64,000 nt of DNA from Herbinix sp. Lineage in GTDB: Bacteria; Bacillota; Clostridia; Lachnospirales; Lachnospiraceae. A model generated the notes under the pieces. That model worked only from the letters and a program-made list of their open reading frames with translations, was not told where the DNA came from and did no database searches. The translations under genes and the position numbers were made by a program. Below are positions 37,270 through 45,853 of the stretch, piece after piece (the stretch's first letter is position 1; each line of letters opens with the position of its first letter). The DNA is taken from assembly GCA_029240245.1 (NCBI GenBank), contig JARBTJ010000013.1:62001-126000 (forward strand), written 5' to 3'.

Positions 37270-38925
37270 TTGAAAAAGTCAGTCGCAATCTATTCACGTA
37301 AATCGAAGTTCACAGGTAAGGGAGAGAGTATAGAAAATCAGATTGAACTATGTAAGCAGTACATAGATAATGCCTATGATAAAGAATCGATTGAGTTGTT
37401 CATTTATGAAGATGAGGGGTTTTCAGCAAAGAATACCTTCCGACCTCAGTTTCAGACAATGCTTCAGGAGGCAAAAAAGAAGAAGTTTTCGGTTCTGGTA
37501 TGCTATCGTCTGGATCGAATTAGTCGTAATGTGAGTGATTTTGCAAATTTAATCGAGGAATTGCATCAGCTTGGAGTTGATTTTGTCTCCATAAAAGAAA
37601 AGTTTGATACCAGCAATCCAATGGGCCGGGCAATGATGTACATATCCTCTGTATTCGCACAGTTAGAGCGGGAAACGATAGCTGAGAGAATCAGGGATAA
37701 TATGTACGAGCTTTCGAAAACAGGCAGGTGGTTGGGTGGAACTACCCCAACCGGCTATACAAGTGAAAGCATTGAGAGGGTATCCGTTGATGGTAAACTT
37801 AAGAAAGCTTGTAAATTAAAAATAATACCGGAAGAAGCCCAGATGATCAGCCTAATATTTAAAACTTACCTAGATACAGGTTCACTGACGAAAACGGATG
37901 CCTATTTAATACAAAAGAAATATAAAACGAAGAATAAGAAATACTTTACCAGATTTGCAATCAGGAGTATCTTATCAAATCCGGTCTATATGATCGCTGA
38001 TCAAGAGGCTTATCGATATGTGATTGACAAAGGTATGAATCTCTTTTCCGAGGAAAAAAGCTTCGATGGGAAACGCGGCCTGATGGTGTACAATCGGACA
38101 CAGCAAAGAGATGGAAGGGCTCATAGGGTAAACTCTATGCAGGAATGGATTGTGTCCGTAGGCAAACATGAGGGCATCATCACGGGGAACGACTGGATAA
38201 AGGTTCAGGAGCTTTTAAGTATCAATCAATCAAAATCCTACCGGAAACCACGGAGCAATACCGCAATATTATCCGGGGTGTTGATTTGTGGTAACTGCGG
38301 GGACTATATGAGGCCGAAAATGTCAAAAGGTTATACCGAAAATGGAAATAGGAGCTTTTATTATTTATGTAACAGGAAGGAAAAGAGCCATGGAGATTGC
38401 TGTAATATGATAAATTTAAATGGTAATAACAGCGATGCCGCTATTTGGGAGGAGTTGTGCAAACTGTTTAAAGTTAATACATATTTTATAAGGCAGATGG
38501 AGAGTCTTTATCAATCCTTTGAAAGGAATAAGAAGGAGCATATATCTGATCTTGTACGTTTGAAAAAGCTTATGAAAGAAAATGAAAAGGAAATTTCTTT
38601 ACTGGTGAATGCATTGGCGTTATCAACGGAAAGTACAGCCAACCAATATATCTTGAAGCAGATAGAAGAATATCACGAAAAGAGAGAACAGCTACAGAAG
38701 CAGCTGGAAGAGGCAGAAGCACAGAATAATAAAAATGAAGCATCCGATACGGAACTGTCTGCAATTGTAAGTTGCATGTTTGATGCGACTACTCTCTTTG
38801 ACAAAGCATCGGTAGAGAGCAGACGCAGGATGATTCGTAAGTTGGTTAAAAAAGCTGTTTGGGATGGGGTGGATGTACACCTTTATTATGATAATGAGGT
38901 ACAGGAAGTGTTTCCATCAAACTAA
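37270..38925 (+). CDS. spoIVCA: large serine recombinase of the sigK element (SpoIVCA type)
   Basis: 551 residues from TTG 37270, with AGGGAG seven bases upstream. The catalytic N-terminal domain has YSRKS (nucleophile Ser12), LVCYRLDRISRN and FAQLERETIAERIRDNM. The recombinase domain follows (about 165-300, WLGGTTPTGY). A zinc ribbon is at about 335-385 (GVLICGNCGDYM, then YYLCNRKEKSHGDCC). The coiled coil at about 420-490 is the part that usually controls directionality. It is the only recombinase in the element and presumably excises 34073-41303 to rebuild sigK. Naming it spoIVCA rests on that position. Confidence 0.9.
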   Translation: MKKSVAIYSRKSKFTGKGESIENQIELCKQYIDNAYDKESIELFIYEDEGFSAKNTFRPQFQTMLQEAKKKKFSVLVCYRLDRISRNVSDFANLIEELHQLGVDFVSIKEKFDTSNPMGRAMMYISSVFAQLERETIAERIRDNMYELSKTGRWLGGTTPTGYTSESIERVSVDGKLKKACKLKIIPEEAQMISLIFKTYLDTGSLTKTDAYLIQKKYKTKNKKYFTRFAIRSILSNPVYMIADQEAYRYVIDKGMNLFSEEKSFDGKRGLMVYNRTQQRDGRAHRVNSMQEWIVSVGKHEGIITGNDWIKVQELLSINQSKSYRKPRSNTAILSGVLICGNCGDYMRPKMSKGYTENGNRSFYYLCNRKEKSHGDCCNMINLNGNNSDAAIWEELCKLFKVNTYFIRQMESLYQSFERNKKEHISDLVRLKKLMKENEKEISLLVNALALSTESTANQYILKQIEEYHEKREQLQKQLEEAEAQNNKNEASDTELSAIVSCMFDATTLFDKASVESRRRMIRKLVKKAVWDGVDVHLYYDNEVQEVFPSN

Positions 38926-38972
38926 ATGTATCTATGCTTTTATAAGTCCTTTAAATATATTGAGAAAATTTA

Positions 38973-39092
38973 TTGACATCATTCAAACTAAGTAAATTTG
39001 TTTAAAAATTCAAAAAAGAAAATTTATGTTTCAAAATAAAACAAAGTAAATTTATGTTTAAATCATGTCTAAATTTCAGTCTAAATTTCAGT
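38973..39092 (+). repeat. AT-rich motif cluster upstream of the second RNase J
   Basis: Variants of TAAATTT(AT)GTTT occur near 38992, 39020 and 39047, and TCTAAATTTCAGT occurs twice in a row at about 39068-39092. They lie just before the promoter at 39106 and could be operator copies. Confidence 0.5.
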
Positions 39093-39105
39093 AATAAGAA
39101 AATTA

Positions 39106-39135
39106 TTGACTTTTTAGATTAGTTACTGATATAAT
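39106..39135 (+). promoter_or_regulatory. promoter of the element RNase J gene
   Basis: TTGACT (39106-39111), 18 bases, then TATAAT (39130-39135). It would give a leader of about 390 bases before TTG 39529. I see no known riboswitch in this leader. Confidence 0.6.
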
Positions 39136-39528
39136 GAAGACACTTTTTTGTTCGGATTTTATTAATTGTTATAATATATCGGCCACGGGCAAACTTTTAA
39201 AAGATTGTCTTATCATAAATAGTAATAAGATAAACGGTATTACAATATGATAATTCAATTTTATGAAAAGGAGCAAATACAGTGGATATATTATAGTAAT
39301 TGGTTTTATGTCAAAAGGTGTTGCGTAAATTAACAGCTATATGGATAAACAAGCAAGCTTGCATGCAATCGTAATAAATAATAGCCGGAAAGCACCGAAG
39401 GTATTTTGGCACTTTAATCATTAAATATAATAGCACATAATATTTGTGACATTTGGAAAAATTAATCCATGGTATATTGTTATATTTTTAATATTATTCA
39501 GATCAAAATTAAACATTGGAGGTATCTA
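39136..39528 (+). other. long leader before the element RNase J gene
   Basis: No ORF of convincing length. A strong AAAAGGAG near 39270 precedes a GTG frame of only four codons. The rest is AT-rich. The leader could be a site of self-regulation by RNase J, but that is speculation. Confidence 0.4.
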
Positions 39529-41205
39529 TTGGATAACAAAACGGAAGATATAAAAGTGAAAAAAATTAAAATTATTCCACTAGGTGGATTAGATAGAATC
39601 GGTATGAATATTACTGCTTTTGAATACGAAGATAGTATTATAGTCGTAGATTGCGGCATATCATTTCCGGATGAGGATATGTTAGGGATTGATTTAGTAA
39701 TCCCGGATATCACATATTTAAAAGAAAATAAAGAGAAGGTAAAAGGCTTTATTATTACACATGGGCATGAAGACCATATTGGAGCTCTGCCATATATTTT
39801 AAAGGAATTAAATGTTCCTGTTTATGCAACGAAATTAACCATTGGTTTAATTGAATATAAACTGAAGGAACATCATCTGTTAAAGAATACAAAAAGAAAA
39901 GTCGTAAAACATGGAAATTCAATTCATTTAGGCGACTTTCGAATTGAATTTATTAAGACAAATCATAGTATTGCTGATGCATCAGCACTTGCAATTTATT
40001 CTCCTGCCGGTATTATTGTGCATACTGGGGACTTTAAGGTAGATTATACTCCTTTATTTGGTGATGCTGTAGACTTACAAAGATTCGGTGAAATCGGTAA
40101 GAAGGGTGTGCTTGCTCTTCTATGTGATAGTACAAATGCACAAAGACCCGGATTTACGATGTCAGAGACTATGGTAGCGAGAACATTTGATAATCTATTT
40201 GCTGAGAATAAAACCAACCGAATTATCGTTGCAACGTTTGCATCAAATGTTGATCGTGTCCAACTAATCATTAATACTGCGCATAAAACCGGAAGGAAGG
40301 TTATACTGCAAGGTAGGAGCATGGTTAATGTAATCGATATTGCATCGGAATTAGGTTATATTAAAATACCGGATAATACCTTAATCGATATCGAACAAAT
40401 GAATAATTACCCGGATGAAAAATTGGTATTTATCACCACGGGAAGTCAAGGGGAAGCCATGGCTGCACTTTCGAGAATGGCGGATTCAACCCATAAGAAG
40501 GTTAGTATAAAGCCGGGTGATCGAATAATCTTTAGTTCTACCCCAATACCAGGTAATGAAAGGGCTGTATCGAAGGTGGTAAATGAATTATCCAGGAAGG
40601 GTGCAAAAGTAATCTTTGAAGATACTCATGTATCGGGACATGCTTGTCAAGAAGAAATTAAATTGATCTATTCCTTGATAAAACCCAAATATGCAATTCC
40701 TGTTCATGGTGAATATAAGCACCGTACGGCTCAGGCTGACTTGGTTAATAATCTAGGAATCAAAAAAGAAAATATATTTATTCTGCAGTCTGGTAATGTT
40801 TTGGAACTTTCCGAGGGAAATGGCAAAATTATAGATCAGGTTCCTGCGAAAGGGATTTTTGTTGACGGGTTAGGAGTAGGAGATGTCGGTAATGCAGTTC
40901 TTCGAGACAGACAGCAACTATCAGCAAATGGTGTGATTATAATTGTACTAAGCTTAAATAAAATCACGAATCAAATTCTGAATAAACCGGATATTATATC
41001 CCGCGGGTTTATCTATGTAAGGGAATCGGATCAATTAATGGCTGAAGTAAAAGAAGTAGTTAATAATTCGGTGGATAGATGCATAAAGCATAATTTAAAG
41101 GACTGGGGAAAAATAAAGATGGAAATCAAAAATGACCTCAGCGAATTTTTGTGGACTAAGATGAAGAGGAGTCCAATGATATTACCAGTCATCATGGAAG
41201 TATGA
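39529..41205 (+). CDS. second ribonuclease J, inside the sigK element
   Basis: 558 residues from TTG 39529, with GGAGG six bases upstream. All catalytic motifs are present: THGHEDHIGALPYIL, TNHSIADA, HTGDFKVD, LCDSTN, SSTPIPGNE and HVSGHACQEEIK, and it runs to the same C-terminus (MILPVIMEV) as the chromosomal copy at 29053. It is about three-quarters identical to that copy by eye, with more AT-rich codons. It is the last gene in the element, ending 98 bases before the right core. Excision of the element would remove it from the mother cell but not from the forespore. An active nuclease is predicted. Confidence 0.93.
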   Translation: MDNKTEDIKVKKIKIIPLGGLDRIGMNITAFEYEDSIIVVDCGISFPDEDMLGIDLVIPDITYLKENKEKVKGFIITHGHEDHIGALPYILKELNVPVYATKLTIGLIEYKLKEHHLLKNTKRKVVKHGNSIHLGDFRIEFIKTNHSIADASALAIYSPAGIIVHTGDFKVDYTPLFGDAVDLQRFGEIGKKGVLALLCDSTNAQRPGFTMSETMVARTFDNLFAENKTNRIIVATFASNVDRVQLIINTAHKTGRKVILQGRSMVNVIDIASELGYIKIPDNTLIDIEQMNNYPDEKLVFITTGSQGEAMAALSRMADSTHKKVSIKPGDRIIFSSTPIPGNERAVSKVVNELSRKGAKVIFEDTHVSGHACQEEIKLIYSLIKPKYAIPVHGEYKHRTAQADLVNNLGIKKENIFILQSGNVLELSEGNGKIIDQVPAKGIFVDGLGVGDVGNAVLRDRQQLSANGVIIIVLSLNKITNQILNKPDIISRGFIYVRESDQLMAEVKEVVNNSVDRCIKHNLKDWGKIKMEIKNDLSEFLWTKMKRSPMILPVIMEV

Positions 41206-41303
41206 AAAGAATTATGAAAAGACTAGATTTTTGGAAAGAAGTCTAAATTGTATACCATCGGAGATTCATTTAGCCATAATCGAGCCGTCATGTGAGTATA
41301 GCA

Positions 41304-41307
41304 AATG
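41304..41307 (+). other. right attachment core (AATG) of the sigK element
   Basis: AATG in the same reading frame as the left core. The inside arm GCCGTCATGTGAGTATAGCA is symmetrical with the inside arm at the left end (ending AATCATAACGGC) about the core. Confidence 0.75.
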
Positions 41308-41663
41308 AGCTTTTAATGATGCTCAGAAGCGGAAAACGTTTAGCGAAAGAAGTATATCTGTATGATCCAATCGGATCTGATCGGGAAGGCAACGAAATTA
41401 ATCTACTGGATATCATTGAAGAAGCAGAAGTTGATATTGTAGAAAATATTGTATTAGAAGATGATATTAAAAAACTTTATTGTATTATCGGAAAAGTATT
41501 AACGGATAGAGAACGCGAAATTATTTGCTTGCGTTATGGCTTAAGTAACCGCAAAGAAGTAACTCAACGGGAAATTGCCAACAAACTCGGTATATCCAGA
41601 AGTTATGTCAGCCGGATCGAGAAAAAAGCCCTAAAGAAGTTGCGAGAATGCTTTGAACAGTAG
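41304..41663 (+). CDS. sigK: sigK, 3' part
   Basis: 119 residues that continue sigma region 2-4 after the element: NELLMMLRSGKRLAKEVYLY, DPIGSDREGNEINLLDIIEE, and the region 4 helix-turn-helix LTDREREIICLRYGLS, TQREIANKLGISRSYVSRIE. The whole matches SigK (ENEILMHLRALKKTKKDV in B. subtilis). The frame is open back to a GTG at 41292 inside the element, but there is no ribosome binding site, so it is not expected to be made until the element leaves and 33809-34072 is joined to it. The two fragments together encode 207 residues. Confidence 0.92.
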   Translation, partial: NELLMMLRSGKRLAKEVYLYDPIGSDREGNEINLLDIIEEAEVDIVENIVLEDDIKKLYCIIGKVLTDREREIICLRYGLSNRKEVTQREIANKLGISRSYVSRIEKKALKKLRECFEQ

Positions 41664-41711
41664 GAAACTGATATGCAACTTCTTTGGAAGGTTGCGAGAA
41701 TGCTTTGAACA
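41639..41711 (+). repeat. duplicated 3' end of sigK
   Basis: The 21 bases 41639-41659, which encode the last residues of SigK, recur exactly at 41691-41711, 52 bases further and after the stop codon. Confidence 0.85.
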
Positions 41712-41755
41712 ACCTCCATAATACATCTGTGTCGCTAACCGAACTTTAAAAGTGT

Positions 41756-41806
41756 GAGCTGTGATCCTTTGTTACAATAACAAGTATCACAGCTCTATTT
41801 ATTTCC
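41756..41806 (+). terminator. terminator after sigK
   Basis: GAGCTGTGAT (41756-41765) pairs with ATCACAGCTC (41786-41795); an inner TTGTTA/TAACAA stem fills the loop. TATTTATTT follows. The remaining DNA to 42136 has no supported gene; an 83-codon frame begins inside this hairpin and is rejected. Confidence 0.8.
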
Positions 41807-42136
41807 TCAGAACAAAAGGAGCCTTCAACAGGGTGAGCCTTGATCCGGTTAACCTTCATCAAGCTACTTTGACGAAAACTTGCAGAATATTTGATTATAA
41901 CATTTTTATTGATTCTCTTATTATTTTTATTAAAAATAGCGTAACAACAGGGAAAGATTCATGTTTTCGGATGGCAGTATATGGACAAATGTTTTTCTTC
42001 ATTATAAAATAATAATAGTATGACAGAAACAAATGAAAGTAAATAAAGGAGTGCCAAAGAACGTTTGCATAGGAAGATGAAATAATTAACTTTAGAACTG
42101 GATGAATCGTCGATCGGAAAATACGGAGGTATCTTT

Positions 42137-43912
42137 ATGTTTCACTTATATTTTGATCTTTTGAAGGAATGGTGCGATGCTCTACTTGAATTGCAGGTGA
42201 ATGAAATCAAATCACCGGGGATATATGGTGGAATTATGTGCCCAGCCTGCTCCAGAATTCACGGCAGATGTGCAGATGCAGTATATCCGTTAATGTATAT
42301 GGCACACACCACCGGTGATCAGAGATATCTGGAGGCAGCAGTAAAACTCCAGGAATGGTCTGAACATGTTACTTCACCGGATGGCAGCTGGGTGAACGAA
42401 CCCGAAAAAACCTGGAAGGGAATCACGGTGTTTGGAGCACTTTCTTTGGCAGAAGCCCTTCGTCATCATGGTATGCTTCTTGATAAAACCATCTATGACC
42501 GTTGGCGAAAGAGATTAAGCAGCGCAGCACAATACATATATAACACTTTTACTATGGATTACGGCAATATTAATTATCCGATTACTGCATCCGCTTTGCT
42601 GACTGCAGCAGGTATGGTTCTGGATGACCAGGATTATATAAACAGAGGTCGGGAGTTCGCACACAATTCAATGAATTATTTTACAGAAAACAAATTGATT
42701 TTTGGTGAAGGTCATGGAATATCTGCAAGTGGCAAAAGAGCTGTAGATCTGGGATATAATGTGGAGGAATCGTTGCCGGCACTTGCCTTATACGGAGTGA
42801 TGACCGGGGATGAGGAGGTGCTTCGCGGTGTAACTGCTTCCTTGCGGGAGCATATGGAATTTATGTTACCGGACGGAGCCTGGGATAATAGCTGGGGAAC
42901 TAGAAATTACAAATGGTCCTATTGGGGTAGCAGAACGTCGGATGGCAGCCAGTCTGCATATCTTCTCCTGGCAGACCGTGATGCCAGGTTCGCCGAAGTT
43001 GCTCGGAGGAATACGTTACTGCTAAAAAACTGTACCCACGACGGGATGTTGTATGGGGGACCCCATTATTTTACTAAGGGTGAGCTGCCGTGCATACACC
43101 ATACCTTTTGCAAAGCGAAAGCATTGGCGACTATTTTGGATTATAATCTTAATATGGACTTGAAGACAATACCTACTGCTTTGCCCCGGGAGGTAGCGAA
43201 GGGGGTAAGGGAATATCCCGAAATCGGTACATATTTAGTGGCACAAGGTGATTGGAGGGCTACCATAACTTCCTATGACTGGGAGTATATGAAACTGGGA
43301 CATGCCAGTGGAGGTTCTTTAAGTATGCTATGGCATAAAGAACTGGGGCCGGTGTTGTCAGCCAGTCTGACGGAATACTCTATGCTTGAGAGTACTAATA
43401 TGCAACGGGTGAAGGATGTTATTGATATGTCTTTGACACCTAGACTGGAACTAACTCAGGACGGGGAATTCTACCGAAATATTAATGATAATAACGCCGT
43501 AGTGAAACAGGAAACCCTTATGGATGAAATTCGGTTTCGCTCCATGGGAAGACTCGTAAATGGCGATCAGAAAGATCCATCCCAAGGAGAGGTAGCATAT
43601 AACATAGAATATGTATTTAAGGACAACAGCTTTGAAATCCTTATTCAGGGTGATTATACGCCTTTGACAGGTCAATTAAGATATTATCTACCAATGATAT
43701 CGGATAGAACAGAGGAGTATGTTCAAGAGGATTCTAATAGGCTTCACATAGGTAAAGGGAACAATAAATTAACAGTTACTGCCTCTTTGCCAATTATTTC
43801 GATTGCAGCTGATCATAAAAGAATATTCAATCATGTTCCTGGATTTGAGGCAATACCTTTCTATCTTAGTTTAAAAGATGCAAAGGAGTGTAAAATTATC
43901 ATTGCTTTGTAA
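42137..43912 (+). CDS. putative cytoplasmic (alpha/alpha) toroid carbohydrate enzyme
   Basis: 591 residues, no signal peptide. Repeated helical segments such as DAVYPLMYMAHTTGDQRYLEAAVKLQEW, LSLAEALRHHG and ESLPALALYGVMTGDEEVL, with DGSWVNEP, DYGNINYPITAS and DGAWDNSWGTRNYKW loops, suggest an (alpha/alpha)-barrel as in unsaturated glucuronyl hydrolases, heparinase-type lyases and related enzymes. The last 200 residues appear beta-rich. I do not recognise a specific family; substrate and catalytic residues are unknown. GGAGG precedes the ATG. It stands between sigK and an ABC exporter. Confidence 0.65.
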   Translation: MFHLYFDLLKEWCDALLELQVNEIKSPGIYGGIMCPACSRIHGRCADAVYPLMYMAHTTGDQRYLEAAVKLQEWSEHVTSPDGSWVNEPEKTWKGITVFGALSLAEALRHHGMLLDKTIYDRWRKRLSSAAQYIYNTFTMDYGNINYPITASALLTAAGMVLDDQDYINRGREFAHNSMNYFTENKLIFGEGHGISASGKRAVDLGYNVEESLPALALYGVMTGDEEVLRGVTASLREHMEFMLPDGAWDNSWGTRNYKWSYWGSRTSDGSQSAYLLLADRDARFAEVARRNTLLLKNCTHDGMLYGGPHYFTKGELPCIHHTFCKAKALATILDYNLNMDLKTIPTALPREVAKGVREYPEIGTYLVAQGDWRATITSYDWEYMKLGHASGGSLSMLWHKELGPVLSASLTEYSMLESTNMQRVKDVIDMSLTPRLELTQDGEFYRNINDNNAVVKQETLMDEIRFRSMGRLVNGDQKDPSQGEVAYNIEYVFKDNSFEILIQGDYTPLTGQLRYYLPMISDRTEEYVQEDSNRLHIGKGNNKLTVTASLPIISIAADHKRIFNHVPGFEAIPFYLSLKDAKECKIIIAL

Positions 43913-43977
43913 TAGAGAAAGTCTAATAAAAATAGCAATTAGGATATGAATGCATAAATGTGAGGGGGAAAATTAAT

Positions 43978-44841
43978 ATGGGAGCAGCGATCGAAGTTGA
44001 AAATCTAGTGAAAAGCTATGGAAACAATACGGTTTTAAAGGGGTTAAGCTTTCGTGCAGAACAGGGGGAAATATTTGCACTGCTTGGTGCTAACGGTGCC
44101 GGAAAGACAACAACCTTGGAATGTATCGAGGGGATACGCGGATATAATGACGGTAAGATAATAGTAAATGGTAAGATTGGTGTTCAACTGCAATCCTCTT
44201 CACTTCCTGCAAATATAACCGCTTTGGAAGCATTCCGATTATTCGGAAGATGGAATAAGGCGAAGGAAGATCTTACAATACTGGACAATCTTGGGGCCGG
44301 TGAATTTAAGAATAAACAGTATAGAACCTTGTCCACCGGTCAAAAGAGAAGACTTCATCTGGCAATAGCACTACTTCACAATCCGGATATTATTTTCCTG
44401 GATGAACCGACCGCCGGACTGGATGTGGAAGGCAGGATTTCGTTACATAACGAGATACGTAAATTAAAAACTGCAGGAAAAACAATCATCATGGCTAGTC
44501 ATGATATGGCAGAGGTAGAAAGCTTATGTGACCGTATTGCCATTATGAAGGAAGGAAAGCTTGCTTTTTTAGGTTCATCCCATGAACTGACCGGCGAGTA
44601 TTACGGTGAAAGCAAAATCTTAATTAAGACGGAACATCAGGTACCTGAGTTCAAATTAGAGTGCAGTGTACCCTTAAGTATGGAACAAAATTATTATTGT
44701 ATCACAACAAAAAACATCAGCGAGGCCTTGCTCGAAATACTGACAAAATTAAAAGAAGCGGATAATGAAGTTTTAGATATAAAAATAGAACGTGCTACAT
44801 TAGAACAACGATTTATGGAAATAGCTAAGGAGGGCAAATAA
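43978..44841 (+). CDS. ABC transporter ATP-binding protein (ABC-2 exporter)
   Basis: 287 residues from ATG 43978 (GAGGGGG upstream). Walker A is LLGANGAGKTTT, signature LSTGQKRRLHLAIALLH, Walker B IIFLDEPTAGLD, and the switch histidine lies in IIMASHD. A C-terminal extension (DUF4162-like, ending VLDIKIERATLEQRFMEIA) is common in CcmA/NodI-type exporters. The permease follows after one base. Substrate unknown; drug, lipid or polysaccharide export are all possible. Confidence 0.92.
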   Translation: MGAAIEVENLVKSYGNNTVLKGLSFRAEQGEIFALLGANGAGKTTTLECIEGIRGYNDGKIIVNGKIGVQLQSSSLPANITALEAFRLFGRWNKAKEDLTILDNLGAGEFKNKQYRTLSTGQKRRLHLAIALLHNPDIIFLDEPTAGLDVEGRISLHNEIRKLKTAGKTIIMASHDMAEVESLCDRIAIMKEGKLAFLGSSHELTGEYYGESKILIKTEHQVPEFKLECSVPLSMEQNYYCITTKNISEALLEILTKLKEADNEVLDIKIERATLEQRFMEIAKEGK

Positions 44842-44842
44842 T

Positions 44843-45559
44843 ATGCGTGCTTTTATTTATGGTATTGGTGTTCAGTGGAAGCTGGATTTAAGAAATAAAG
44901 GTATATTAATTACATATTATCTCGTACCGCTCGTATTCTTTGGCTTTATGGGAATGATATTTACATCAATCAATCCGGAAATGAAGGACACCCTCATTCA
45001 GACAATGACCATCTTTGCATTTTCGATGGGAGCATTTTTGGGTACACCAAGTTCGATTAGTGAAATGTATTCGGGTGATATCAAAAAAGCATTTAAAGTG
45101 GGTGGTATACCGCTTTGGGCCGGTGCGGTAAATCATTTTATTTCGGCATTTATTCATCTGTTGATAACCGGCATCATCATCTATATCATAGCTCCATTTG
45201 CCTTTGATGCGAAGCTTCCCGAAAACCCCGTGTTATATTTTATTTCCACGGCTGTTTTCCTCATGGTAAATATATCAATAGGAACGGTTCTTGGGTTATA
45301 TGTAAAAAGTCCGGCAAAGCTTACCATGTTTGCACAGCTTCTATTTTTACCTTCTCTGATGCTCTCGGGAATTATGTTCCCGACAAATATGCTTCCGAAA
45401 GCGGTTGCGGTTGTCGGCTATGCATTACCAGCCACCTGGGGACTTAAGCTGATGACTGAATCGGAACTCAATATCTTAAATATAGTCATACTGCTTTTGT
45501 TTTTTACAGGAGCTGTTATAATCAGTTCTTATAAGTTGGCTAAAATAGGCATAGATTAA
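44843..45559 (+). CDS. ABC-2 type permease
   Basis: 238 residues with six hydrophobic segments (about 20-42, 52-72, 92-120, 128-150, 158-180 and 210-230). The LPSLMLSGIMFPTNMLPKAV stretch is the typical ABC-2 motif near the fifth helix. It begins one base after the ATPase stop, so the two form one transporter. Confidence 0.88.
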   Translation: MRAFIYGIGVQWKLDLRNKGILITYYLVPLVFFGFMGMIFTSINPEMKDTLIQTMTIFAFSMGAFLGTPSSISEMYSGDIKKAFKVGGIPLWAGAVNHFISAFIHLLITGIIIYIIAPFAFDAKLPENPVLYFISTAVFLMVNISIGTVLGLYVKSPAKLTMFAQLLFLPSLMLSGIMFPTNMLPKAVAVVGYALPATWGLKLMTESELNILNIVILLLFFTGAVIISSYKLAKIGID

Positions 45560-45676
45560 GATAATTGGTAGAAGGTCTGTGAATCCATTATTCTTTAAGG
45601 GTAAATTTCTTATATTAAAACTAAAATCAAAGATTATATACAAATTAATACATAATTTATACGAGAACCAATACGA

Positions 45677-45830
45677 AAGCTTATATTAAAGCTTATATTA
45701 AAGCTTATATAAGAACTTATATTAAAGCTTATATAAGAACTTATATTAGAGTTTATATTAGAGCTAATGTTAGAGCTAAAATTAAAGCTTATATTAAAGC
45801 CAATATAGAACATATATAAAACTAATGTGA
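45677..45830 (+). repeat. array of about thirteen 12 bp units before mltG
   Basis: The unit AAGCTTATATTA occurs in about thirteen contiguous degenerate copies (AAGCTTATATA, GAACTTATATTA, GAGTTTATATTA, GAGCTAATGTTA and others). The array runs from downstream of the ABC permease to 24 bases before the mltG start. It contains no usable frame. Confidence 0.85.
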
Positions 45831-45853
45831 TGCATCATAACAGGAGTAGTTCA

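Larger units (their letters stand above)
34073..41303 (+). mobile_element. skin-like sigK intervening element, 7231 bp
   Basis: The element interrupts sigK after the codons for YASRCID. Its ends are set by the shared AATG core. It encodes a large serine recombinase (37270-38925), a chemotaxis receptor, a second RNase J and two small minus-strand ORFs; no phage structural genes remain. The circular junction formed on excision would read GCCGT..CAAATG..ACGGC: the two 21-base arms about the centre match at 14 positions when one is reverse complemented, as expected for a serine-integrase attP. Excision restores sigK in frame, so the element most likely leaves the mother-cell chromosome during sporulation. 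Confidence 0.9.

Noticed and set aside
41761-42012. 83-codon frame after sigK
   Set aside because: It begins inside the sigK terminator hairpin, has no ribosome binding site and no recognisable content.
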